A program made the translations under genes and the position numbers. Below are positions 1 through 6,085 of a stretch of 14,397 nt of DNA, one piece after another. Position 1 is the first letter of the stretch. Each line of letters begins with the position of its first letter. Under the pieces are notes generated by a model, which searched no databases, had not been told where the DNA came from, and saw only the letters and a program-made list of their open reading frames with translations. The stretch comes from an uncultured Collinsella sp. (GTDB lineage: Bacteria > Actinomycetota > Coriobacteriia > Coriobacteriales > Coriobacteriaceae), in contig CABRZN010000045.1 of NCBI GenBank assembly GCA_902475445.1, positions 1 to 14,397 on the forward strand. Direction: 5' to 3'.

Positions 1-53
1 GGACTTGCAGCGACGGACCTCAGGACACTCTTACACCACGTCTGCGCGCGCGA

Positions 54-133
54 CCTAATTTCAGTTAAAAGTAGTTAATTTCAGTTAAAAGTGGTTAATT
101 ACAGTTAAAAGTGGTTAATTACAGTTAAAAGCT
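54..133. repeat. Four tandem 20-bp repeats with a 10-bp GTTAA period
   Basis: Four consecutive 20-bp units lie at 54-73, 74-93, 94-113 and 114-133. The third unit reads GTTAATTACAGTTAAAAGTG. The first two units carry TTTC where the last two carry TTAC, and the outermost units are degenerate at their outer ends. Each unit is itself two 10-bp halves that both begin GTTAA, so the core word recurs about once per helical turn on one DNA face. The array is AT-rich inside GC-rich DNA. Arrays like this occur as multiple transposase-binding sites near the ends of some insertion sequences (IS21 is an example) and as iterons. Which of these applies here is inference. It sits 142 bp upstream of a serine recombinase gene. 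Confidence 0.85.
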
Positions 134-273
134 AGCATGTTGTCGGCGTAGCGCTTGAATAGCTTGTGCCTGAGGGTCAAAATGACCTCAACCCATTCGC
201 GAAATTTGCACGCCCTATAGTGAGTGGGCTCTCGCTTGAGCTGATGCTGCCAAGAGGTGGCCGATAGGGGCAA
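115..273 (-). pseudogene. Possible C-terminal remnant of an unidentified protein
   Basis: The minus strand is open for about 52 codons and ends in a TAA supplied by the last 20-bp repeat. The translation looks protein-like rather than random: it is basic and aromatic, with segments such as FREWVEVILTLRHKLFKRYAD, and a stop lies directly upstream of its first codon. No good start codon with a ribosome site is visible, so if real it is a 3' fragment, perhaps of a transposase whose terminal repeats are at 54-133. I cannot assign it to a family. A short chance open frame is the main alternative. Confidence 0.2.
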
Positions 274-275
274 TT

Positions 276-911
276 ATGGACAATCGAATCTTTGGGTATG
301 CGCGTGTCTCTTCCGCGGACCAGAATTTGGACCGCCAACTAGACGCACTGGGAAGGTTTCCCGTTCAGCGGGGCCAGATTTACGCCGACAAGGCAAGCGG
401 TAAGGACTTTAAGCGTCCCCAGTACCAGCGTCTTCTTCGCAGGTTGCGCGAAGGTGACGTTCTCGTGATCAAAAGTATCGACCGATTGGGTCGCAATTAT
501 CGTGAAGTCCTTGATGAATGGCGACGCATCACGGTGGATAGACATGCTGCCATCGTGGTGCTTGATATGCCGTTGCTCGATACGCGCGAGCAACCCGATG
601 GTATTACGGGAACGTTCATGGCGGATTTGGTCCTCCAGATCTTGAGCTACGTGGCGCAGCTGGAACGTGAAAACATCAAGCAGCGCCAGGCGGAGGGTAT
701 CGCGTCGGCGCGTCTGCGGGGTGTGAGATTTGGAAGACCGGCGCTCGAACGCCCGGATAGCTACCGCGATGTCATTAAATCATTCGAAGGAGGTGAGCTT
801 ACGAGACAAGAAGCCGCAATGCTTTTGAACGTTAGCGCATCGACGTTTGATCGTTGGAGACGGGCGGACGCGAACGGATATGACCGTTCGCCGTCTGTCC
901 GTACTCTTTAG
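276..911 (+). CDS. Serine recombinase (resolvase/invertase family)
   Basis: This 211-residue protein is a small serine recombinase that cuts and rejoins DNA through a 5'-phosphoserine link. The N-terminal catalytic domain (about 4-140) opens with YARVS, placing the nucleophile at Ser12. It continues with the conserved IDRLGRN segment (68-74), whose arginines line the active site. A long dimerisation helix (about 128-150, with QLERENIKQRQAEGI) leads to FGRP. The C-terminus (about 160-200) is a short helix-turn-helix of the Hin/resolvase type (LTRQEAAMLLNVSASTFDRW). Length fits resolvases and invertases rather than large integrases. AGGGG lies a few bases before the ATG. It probably acts on nearby DNA, possibly the repeats at 54-133, and marks the left block as mobile or invertible. 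Its true substrate site is not visible. Confidence 0.93.
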   Translation: MDNRIFGYARVSSADQNLDRQLDALGRFPVQRGQIYADKASGKDFKRPQYQRLLRRLREGDVLVIKSIDRLGRNYREVLDEWRRITVDRHAAIVVLDMPLLDTREQPDGITGTFMADLVLQILSYVAQLERENIKQRQAEGIASARLRGVRFGRPALERPDSYRDVIKSFEGGELTRQEAAMLLNVSASTFDRWRRADANGYDRSPSVRTL

Positions 912-919
912 CTAGACAT

Positions 920-931
920 TTTGACGAGGGG
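920..931. repeat. 12-bp direct repeat, copy 1
   Basis: TTTGACGAGGGG occurs just after the recombinase stop codon and again at 1026-1037 just before the lipoprotein gene, 106 bp apart. The copies are identical over 12 bases. Both contain a purine run like a ribosome binding site, and this copy is followed by GAG TTTATTG with no ORF. A recombinase half-site or a small duplication are possibilities. Confidence 0.5.
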
Positions 932-1025
932 AGTTTATTGCACAGAGCTCACTCCTTCCCTCGGTGTTTATCCAGTTCACGCCCTTGAATCAAATAGTGC
1001 CACCGCGTCGCCAATTCGTCTGCTA

Positions 1026-1037
1026 TTTGACGAGGGG
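1026..1037. repeat. 12-bp direct repeat, copy 2
   Basis: This is the second copy of TTTGACGAGGGG, two bases before an in-frame ATG at 1040. The spacing from the GGGG run to that ATG is too short for a good ribosome site, which argues for the later GTG start of the lipoprotein. Confidence 0.5.
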
Positions 1038-1072
1038 CTATGAGTCGTAACGTCAATCGAAGGGAAATAACC

Positions 1073-1888
1073 GTGAAACGAAATATTACTAAAAAGCTGA
1101 CCGTGATGGGTTTGTTTGCCCTGCTCATCTGTTCTCTGGGGTTCATTTCGGCCTGTTCTCAGAATGCTGCAAACTCAGAAAAACCGAAATATGTCGATGA
1201 CAAGGCGATGAATGTTATCGCCGACGGCTTTGAGAAAAGATCCGATGTCATTGAATCTAATGCAAACGATGACGACCCTCACTCAACCGAGAATATTCAG
1301 GAGGCTATTAAGGCCGAGATCAAGAATGACAAGGAGCTAAAGAACGCCAGATTCAAGGATTCCAGGATGCAGCAGGACGTCATCACGTATCTAAATCTGC
1401 TTGATGACCAGCTTAAAGTGACTGAGGACTACTCACAATCGTCTTCGGATTATTACGAAGAGTGGAATAAGGTCTACGATAAGCGGTCCGCGCAACTCAA
1501 GAAGCTTGTGGATAATTACGGGTTGGAAGTTGGGGAGAAATACAAGGATGATTTCGATGATTTGATTAAGAACGGAAGGTCCGTGGCAGAGAAGACCCGC
1601 AATGAGGATGCCATTAACAGTTTGATCCAGGGAGCAAATTTCGAAAAGTCGGATGACGGTTATGGTCTGTATACATATACGGCTGTAGTGGAGAACACTT
1701 CTGGTATTTCGTTCTCGAACATTAGCTTAACGCTTGCCCTCTATGATGCGGATGATATCAAAGCGGAGGAGACCTATGCGAACACTTCTTCGTGGGCGCC
1801 GGGAGAGAAAGTCAAGTTCGAGGCAATGTCTGATGTGGATGCTGCGCGCGTTGCCGCATCTGTTTCCAGCTACGATGTAAATAAATAA
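1073..1888 (+). CDS. Lipoprotein with C-terminal FxLYD-type domain
   Basis: This is a membrane-anchored lipoprotein of about 271 residues, function unknown. From the GTG at 1073 it has a textbook signal: MKRNITKK, a hydrophobic stretch, then the lipobox ISAC, so the mature protein starts at that cysteine. GTG is preferred because AGGG lies 8 bases upstream; the in-frame ATG at 1040 would add 11 residues before the basic n-region. The mature N-terminal part is charged and helical, rich in D, E and K. The C-terminal 70 residues (VENTSGISFSNISLTLALYDADD...WAPGEKVKFEA) match the FxLYD pattern, a beta-sandwich common in extracellular Firmicute and actinobacterial lipoproteins. The gene is visibly AT-richer than the core genes of the window. 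It lies 34 bp from the next gene, so both are probably one transcript. Confidence 0.85.
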   Translation: MKRNITKKLTVMGLFALLICSLGFISACSQNAANSEKPKYVDDKAMNVIADGFEKRSDVIESNANDDDPHSTENIQEAIKAEIKNDKELKNARFKDSRMQQDVITYLNLLDDQLKVTEDYSQSSSDYYEEWNKVYDKRSAQLKKLVDNYGLEVGEKYKDDFDDLIKNGRSVAEKTRNEDAINSLIQGANFEKSDDGYGLYTYTAVVENTSGISFSNISLTLALYDADDIKAEETYANTSSWAPGEKVKFEAMSDVDAARVAASVSSYDVNK

Positions 1889-1922
1889 GTTCCGTTTCGA
1901 CTATCGAAAATAGGAGGTCACC

Positions 1923-2984
1923 ATGGAGGATAAAGATGATTTAGATGTCGTCGAAATGGGGGGACAGCTGCGGCATAAACAGGGCTTTGATATCCGTAAG
2001 GTCGCTGCTGGGTTGGTTGATGGTGCCGGAAATGCGGTAGCGGGTGCGGTCGCAACCGTACAGAAAGTTGCCGATGATGCAATGCGTGCCGCAGCTCCGA
2101 TGGCAGATGACGCCTTAGCAGCTATTGCGGATGCGGCTGATGGCGCGGCGGGAGCTGCCGCAGATATCGGCGATGCCGTCAACGATTGGGCATACCAACA
2201 ACAGCTCAATAGGTACAGACCGGTAACCAAAGAGGCCTATCAGAGTCCTTCGTTCCATTTGCCGAACATGATTCGAATCGTTGACGGAAATGAGCGTCGG
2301 GGCATCGACGTCTGTAGGGATGCTATTGGTTGGCTGGATACTGTTAAGGGCACGCAGATTTTCAATCTGTACCGCGAGGCAATCGGGGATAGCGAGCTGT
2401 CTTTCTACCCTAAACCATCTCTCTATTCCACCTATTACATAGATGCTTTTGATCGGTCTCGCTTTGTTGATCTTGATTCTTATTTCGCAACCATGCAACA
2501 AGACAAGATGGCCGAGTTGAGGCGGATTGCATTCATGCTTGGCGCAAAGCGCTGCAAGCTGGAGGTGACGGAGTACGAGGAAACTCGACGAGGCCACCAG
2601 GCCAAGGGAAACGCCAAAGCGGGAAAGAGGGGCTCGGTTCGAATCGACGGTTCTCTGGGCGACTCAACGAGAAATGAGAAGAAAATCCTGTTTACACAGG
2701 AATTCGAGGGCGACATGGCTCCACAGCGTCCCGAGCTCCATTGGTATGCCCATGACTCAGATATCCTCTTGTTAATCGAGACGAGATGCGGTGGAGAGGA
2801 TAAAAACAAGGCGAAGAGTTATCGGGTTGAATTGAAAAGTGAGACAACCATGACCATGTCCGTATCACTTGCTATGGCTATCGATGAGGCATGCAGCAAG
2901 CTGAGCATAAGGGCGAATTCGAGCCTGACAAGCCAAGCTAAGCGAGAACTCCGGCAGTCGTTTGTATTTGAAGTTGAATTCTGA
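1923..2984 (+). CDS. Unknown protein with alanine-rich amphipathic N-terminus
   Basis: I do not recognise this 353-residue protein. An excellent AGGAGGT lies 4 bases before the ATG. After an acidic start, residues about 27-90 form an alanine/glycine-rich, valine-spaced helical segment (such as VQKVADDAMRAAAPMADDALAAIADAADG) like amphipathic 11-mer repeat or membrane-surface helices. From about 95 it changes to normal globular composition with many aromatic residues, broken by a basic glycine/lysine loop near 223-240 (RRGHQAKGNAKAGKRGS). The C-terminal third contains a PELHWYAHDSDILLLIETR stretch and ends in beta-rich FVFEVEF. No signal peptide or transmembrane span is evident, so it is probably cytoplasmic or peripherally membrane-bound. 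The short gap from the lipoprotein suggests the two are co-expressed, perhaps on opposite faces of the membrane; that role is inference. Confidence 0.85.
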   Translation: MEDKDDLDVVEMGGQLRHKQGFDIRKVAAGLVDGAGNAVAGAVATVQKVADDAMRAAAPMADDALAAIADAADGAAGAAADIGDAVNDWAYQQQLNRYRPVTKEAYQSPSFHLPNMIRIVDGNERRGIDVCRDAIGWLDTVKGTQIFNLYREAIGDSELSFYPKPSLYSTYYIDAFDRSRFVDLDSYFATMQQDKMAELRRIAFMLGAKRCKLEVTEYEETRRGHQAKGNAKAGKRGSVRIDGSLGDSTRNEKKILFTQEFEGDMAPQRPELHWYAHDSDILLLIETRCGGEDKNKAKSYRVELKSETTMTMSVSLAMAIDEACSKLSIRANSSLTSQAKRELRQSFVFEVEF

Positions 2985-3001
2985 CGTGAATTGCCAACAG
3001 C

Positions 3002-3038
3002 CAAATGTGGCAAAGGGACGGCCCCTTTGCCACATTTG
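3002..3038. terminator. Perfect 16-bp hairpin between convergent genes
   Basis: The arms 3002-3017 and 3023-3038 are perfectly complementary (CAAATGTGGCAAAGGG and its reverse complement) around a 5-base loop. It sits 17 bp after the stop of the 353-residue protein and between that gene and the convergent trmL, so it may terminate transcription in both directions. There is no strong T-run on either side, only TTT at the stem end. The TGGCA...GGGAC wording resembles dispersed palindromic repeats, so a REP-like element is an equal alternative. It also marks the right edge of the AT-rich block. Confidence 0.65.
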
Positions 3039-3115
3039 ATGTCAAAATCAATTTGTCAAGTGCTAGAGGGTTTGAAAGTCTACCATTTCTACCCCGTCCC
3101 CTAATGGCAGGTTTG

Positions 3116-3715
3116 TCACATCCCTGCAAAGTCTGTCTGACGCAGGGCTTCGTAGAGGACGATGGCGGCGCTGTTGGAGAGGTTGAGTGCGCTGATGCGG
3201 TAGTCGTCCGGGTTGACGAAGTTGCCGCAGATGTCTTGTTGAAGGATGGCCTCGTGGCCGTCCTCGGTATGCCCCAGCGATTCCTCGTGAGCTTCCCAAG
3301 CCTCGGCGTTATCGAGCGAGTCGCAATCGCGCAGCATCGGGATGCGCTCGCAGCGCGCGGGCGCCGCGGCGAGCAGTGGCTCGGGAATGCCCGAGCTCTC
3401 GCTGCCAAAGACCAAGTAGTCGCCATCGCGGTAGGTACTCTGCGCATAGGTGCGGCGTGCCTTTTTGGTCAGCAGATGCAGGCGACCATCGGCAGGGGAG
3501 AGGCCGTTGCGCGCAAGAAAATCCTCCCAGCCAGCATAGGTCGTCACGTCCAAGTTTTGCCAGTAGCCCAGGCCGGCGCGGCGTACCGTCTTGTCGTCGA
3601 GCGAAAAGCCCAACGGCTCCACCAGATGCAGGCGGGCGCCGGTGACAACGCAGGTACGGCCGATATTGCCCGTATTGGCCGGGATCTCGGGCGCATACAG
3701 CACGATGTTGAACAT
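3116..3715 (-). CDS. trmL: tRNA (cytidine/uridine-2'-O-)-methyltransferase TrmL
   Basis: TrmL is a SPOUT-family enzyme that uses S-adenosylmethionine to 2'-O-methylate the wobble base (position 34) of tRNA-Leu isoacceptors in the cytoplasm. The start is MFNIVLYAPEIP, with AAGGAG 6 bases upstream; longer upstream reading is untranslated. Family motifs are all present: APEIPANTGNIGR at 8-20, VFGSESSGIP at 102-111 and SALNLSNSAAIVLYEALRQ at 175-193, which forms the trefoil-knot SAM site. At 199 residues it is longer than the roughly 155-residue family norm. The extra length is an acidic, histidine-containing insertion at about 128-174 between RIPM and the knot motif, where the classic enzyme passes almost directly. 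The gene lies downstream of a terminator and is probably transcribed on its own. Confidence 0.92.
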   Translation of the reverse strand: MFNIVLYAPEIPANTGNIGRTCVVTGARLHLVEPLGFSLDDKTVRRAGLGYWQNLDVTTYAGWEDFLARNGLSPADGRLHLLTKKARRTYAQSTYRDGDYLVFGSESSGIPEPLLAAAPARCERIPMLRDCDSLDNAEAWEAHEESLGHTEDGHEAILQQDICGNFVNPDDYRISALNLSNSAAIVLYEALRQTDFAGM

Positions 3716-3736
3716 GAATCTCCTTGGCTCAGAACG

Positions 3737-3778
3737 AAAAACCACCACGAAGGGCACAGTGCACCTTCGTGGTGGTTT
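3737..3778 (-). terminator. Intrinsic terminator after the COG0523 GTPase
   Basis: A perfect 15-bp stem pairs 3739-3753 with 3764-3778 (AAACCACCACGAAGG with its complement). The loop can add three more pairs. On the minus strand the stem is followed directly by TTTTT, complement of the A-run 3737-3741. It lies about 40 bp after the GTPase stop codon and just before the trmL ribosome site, so it separates the two genes into different transcripts. Confidence 0.9.
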
Positions 3779-3816
3779 GGCGGCTACGTAGGCGGAAAAA
3801 TACCCGCTGGATAAAC

Positions 3817-4947
3817 CTAGGCGCGGTGCCAGTCGGTCAGGCAGGCATCGAGGGAGGCGATGAGCGCATCCTTGTCCATGTGACGGCCGATGATGCACAG
3901 GCTCGTCATGCGGTCGCCCGTCTCGTCGTCCCAAATTTGCATAATCTCGGGGTTCTCGTCGATGATTTTCTGCTTCTCGCCCTCGGGCGCGGAGTCAACG
4001 AACAGGCCGTTCTCCATCAGGCGCATCTGGTGGCCAGCCTGCTCGAACATGTAGCACATGTCCGGATCGCCGGTCTGCCACAGCGGACCCTTGACGCGAA
4101 TGACCTCGTCGGGCCACTCCTGCTCAACAAAATCGGTGAACTTCTGCAGGTCAAATGGCTTGCGGCGCGAGTACACAAAGGTCTCGATGTCGTACTCGAG
4201 CACTTCGGGGTCGTCGTGCTCCTCGGGATGCTCCATGGCCTCAATCCAGGCGGCGGAGTTGTAAGCGCGCATAAAGTCGAAGCGGTCGGTATCGAGCAGC
4301 TCCTCCATGGGGACCTCGCCGTTTTGGGCCTCGACGATCACGGCGTCCTTCCGCAGGCTGCGCACGATGGCCTTGAGCTCGGCGATCTGCTCAGGGCTCA
4401 CGGTATCGGTCTTGTTGAGGATCAGCGTGGAGCAGAACTCGATCTGCTGGATGAGCAGGCTTTCGATGTCGTCCTCGTCGATATCCTCGGCCAGCAGGTC
4501 ACGGCCGCCGTTGAACTCGTCGTACATGCGGGCGCAATCGACCACAGTCACGATGTTGTCGAGCGCAAGCTTGGGCTCGCCGCCCACCTTGGCCTCGTCG
4601 CAGAAGCTCGAGATGGTGTAGGCGATGGGGATAGGCTCGCAAATGCCCGAGGCCTCGATGATGATGTAGTCGAAGTTACCCGAATCGGCGATGCCCTGCA
4701 GCTGGTTGGCCAGGTCGTCCGAAAGCGTGCAGCAGATGCAGCCGTTGGTGAGCGGGATGAGGTCGTCGGTCTCGGAAAGGCCGCCGTCGGCGATGAGGCT
4801 GGCGTCCACATTGATCTCGCCGATGTCGTTGACGATCACGGCGGCGCGGATGCCGCCATCGTTAGCGAGGATGTGGTTGAGCAGCGTGGTCTTGCCGGCA
4901 CCGAGGTATCCGGTAAGCATGATGATCTTCACGGGTTTGTTGGGCAT
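3817..4947 (-). CDS. COG0523 (CobW/G3E) GTPase, metallochaperone
   Basis: This 376-residue G3E-family GTPase is related to CobW, YjiA and ZNG1-type zinc chaperones, which use GTP hydrolysis to hand metal to a target protein. The N-terminal GTPase domain has Walker A GYLGAGKT at 13-20, IVNDIGEINVD at 38-48, the hallmark metal-binding CICC at 70-73, the switch segment EASGICEP at 98-105 and the guanine-specificity motif NKTD at 178-181. A stretch rich in E, D and H (HPEEHDDPEVLEYD) links to a CobW C-terminal domain. The start MPNKPVK is chosen because AAGGAGGG sits just before its ATG; an ATG 21 bases upstream would include that site in the coding region. A TATAAG-like -10 lies upstream on the minus strand with no good -35. 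The metal and client cannot be told from the neighbours. Confidence 0.9.
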   Translation of the reverse strand: MPNKPVKIIMLTGYLGAGKTTLLNHILANDGGIRAAVIVNDIGEINVDASLIADGGLSETDDLIPLTNGCICCTLSDDLANQLQGIADSGNFDYIIIEASGICEPIPIAYTISSFCDEAKVGGEPKLALDNIVTVVDCARMYDEFNGGRDLLAEDIDEDDIESLLIQQIEFCSTLILNKTDTVSPEQIAELKAIVRSLRKDAVIVEAQNGEVPMEELLDTDRFDFMRAYNSAAWIEAMEHPEEHDDPEVLEYDIETFVYSRRKPFDLQKFTDFVEQEWPDEVIRVKGPLWQTGDPDMCYMFEQAGHQMRLMENGLFVDSAPEGEKQKIIDENPEIMQIWDDETGDRMTSLCIIGRHMDKDALIASLDACLTDWHRA

Positions 4948-5033
4948 GTGCCCTCCTTTGTTAGACATGGCTTACAGTTGAATCTTATGCCAAACGCTCG
5001 CTCTTATACCCACGCGCCGGCAAATAACACAGG

Positions 5034-5375
5034 CTACTCCCAGGCTCCCCATACATCGGGGCAATAGCCGACGGTGGCCTTCTTGCCGTTGCGCACGATG
5101 GGCTCAGCTAGAACCTGCTGGTTCTCGAGCAGCTTGTCGAAGCGCTGGCTGGGGGTGAGGTGCTGGATGAGCGCGAGCGTCTCCTCGTCCTTGGCTTTAG
5201 GGTTGAGCAGCTTGTCGATGCCGCCGACCGCCTGCATCACGCTCGTGAGCTCGCCTTTGCTCATCTCCTTTTCCTTAAGGTCAATAAACTGCACCTTAAT
5301 GCGGCGCTCCTTAAAATAGCGCTGGGCCTTCTTGGTATCGAAGGATTTTTTGGTGCCGAAGATTTGAATATTCAT
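5034..5375 (-). CDS. ArsC/Spx-like thioredoxin-fold protein lacking the N-terminal cysteine
   Basis: This 113-residue protein belongs to the ArsC/Spx family, small thioredoxin-fold proteins that include arsenate reductases and redox regulators. It opens MNIQIFGTKKSFDTKKAQRYFKERRI, the strand-loop-helix where family members carry the redox cysteine just before the DTKKA helix. Here position 11 is serine (codon TCC), one base from cysteine TGC. A single other cysteine occurs near the end (VGYCPDVWG). The following LTPSQRFDKLLENQQVLAEPIVRNGKKATVGY is the normal family C-terminal half with the conserved cis-proline segment. It starts 12 bp after the flavoprotein stop, so the two are one operon. 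Without the cysteine, thiol arsenate chemistry is unlikely. The ribosome site is weak (GCGGGACC). Confidence 0.85.
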   Translation of the reverse strand: MNIQIFGTKKSFDTKKAQRYFKERRIKVQFIDLKEKEMSKGELTSVMQAVGGIDKLLNPKAKDEETLALIQHLTPSQRFDKLLENQQVLAEPIVRNGKKATVGYCPDVWGAWE

Positions 5376-5387
5376 GGTCCCGCCGCT

Positions 5388-6011
5388 CTATCGAATGAAG
5401 TTGGTCGTTGCGCGATCGGCTTTGGGTGCGTTGATGCCGGCGGCCTGTCCTGCCTCGATGCAACGTAGGAGCCAGGCCATGTTTTTGCCGATGTTGCGCA
5501 TGGTGGCCAGGCCCTCGGCGTCCTGGGCGGCCTCGCCCGGCATGGCACCAAAGACGTTGTTCCAGTATGTGGAGGCCACCACGGGCATCTGGTTGATAGT
5601 GAAGTATTTGTTGAGTACATCGAAGGTGGTCGACGTGCCGCCGCGACGGGCGACGGCGACCGCGGCACCCGGCTTGTGCACAAAGGCCTTGCTGTCAGCA
5701 TAGAATGCGCGGTCGAGAGCCGAGAGGATGCGTCCGCTGGGATGCGCATAGTAGACGGGGGAGCCAAAGACAAAACCGTCTGCCTGCTCGGCGGCAGCGA
5801 TGAGCTCGTTCACCACGTCGTCGTCAAAGGTGCAGCGACCGCCAAGCTTGCCGCACTGACCGCAGCCGATGCAGTCGCGGATGGGCTTGGCGCCCAGTTG
5901 GAATACCTCGCTGTCGATGCCCTCGGCTTTAAGTTGCTCGGCGACTTCGGCGAGCGCGCGAGCGGTGTTGCCGTTTGCCTTGGGGCTGCCATTGACCAAA
6001 AGAACCTTCAT
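5388..6011 (-). CDS. Flavodoxin-fold NAD(P)H-dependent oxidoreductase with cysteine cluster
   Basis: This 207-residue protein is of the NADPH-dependent FMN reductase / iron-sulfur flavoprotein group. It starts MKVLLVNGSPKANGNTARAL, the FMN phosphate-binding loop of the fold. DCIGCGQCGKLGGRC at about 46-60 has cysteine spacing typical of members that hold a 4Fe-4S cluster or act on dithiols. GSPVYYAHPSGRILSALDRAF at about 82-102 is the second FMN-contact loop, and ARRGGT follows. The ATG at 6011 is chosen over the adjacent GTG at 6014 because GGGAG is then 6 bases away. It leads a two-gene unit with the ArsC-like protein, which suggests a shared thiol or metalloid-related redox job. A GATAAT hexamer upstream could be a -10 but lacks a -35. 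Confidence 0.88.
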   Translation of the reverse strand: MKVLLVNGSPKANGNTARALAEVAEQLKAEGIDSEVFQLGAKPIRDCIGCGQCGKLGGRCTFDDDVVNELIAAAEQADGFVFGSPVYYAHPSGRILSALDRAFYADSKAFVHKPGAAVAVARRGGTSTTFDVLNKYFTINQMPVVASTYWNNVFGAMPGEAAQDAEGLATMRNIGKNMAWLLRCIEAGQAAGINAPKADRATTNFIR

Positions 6012-6085
6012 CACAAACTCCCTCTGCTGTTGGTGACTTCTGCAGAGGATTATCGCACGATGGGGGAGGCGGTGCGGGCGTGGTG

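Noticed and set aside
54..133. CRISPR array.
   Set aside because: The repeats are directly adjacent with no spacers, and no cas gene is nearby.
211..225. 15-base match on the minus strand to the core of the phage T7 promoter (ACTCACTATAGGGCG).
   Set aside because: The upstream recognition half TAATACG is absent and there is no phage or vector context, so I take it as coincidence.
3005..3814. Plus-strand open frame of 269 codons.
   Set aside because: It is antisense to trmL and starts inside the intergenic hairpin; it has no family features.
3724..5067. Long plus-strand open frame of 447 codons.
   Set aside because: It is antisense to the COG0523 GTPase, which has every family motif; high GC keeps the opposite strand open by chance.
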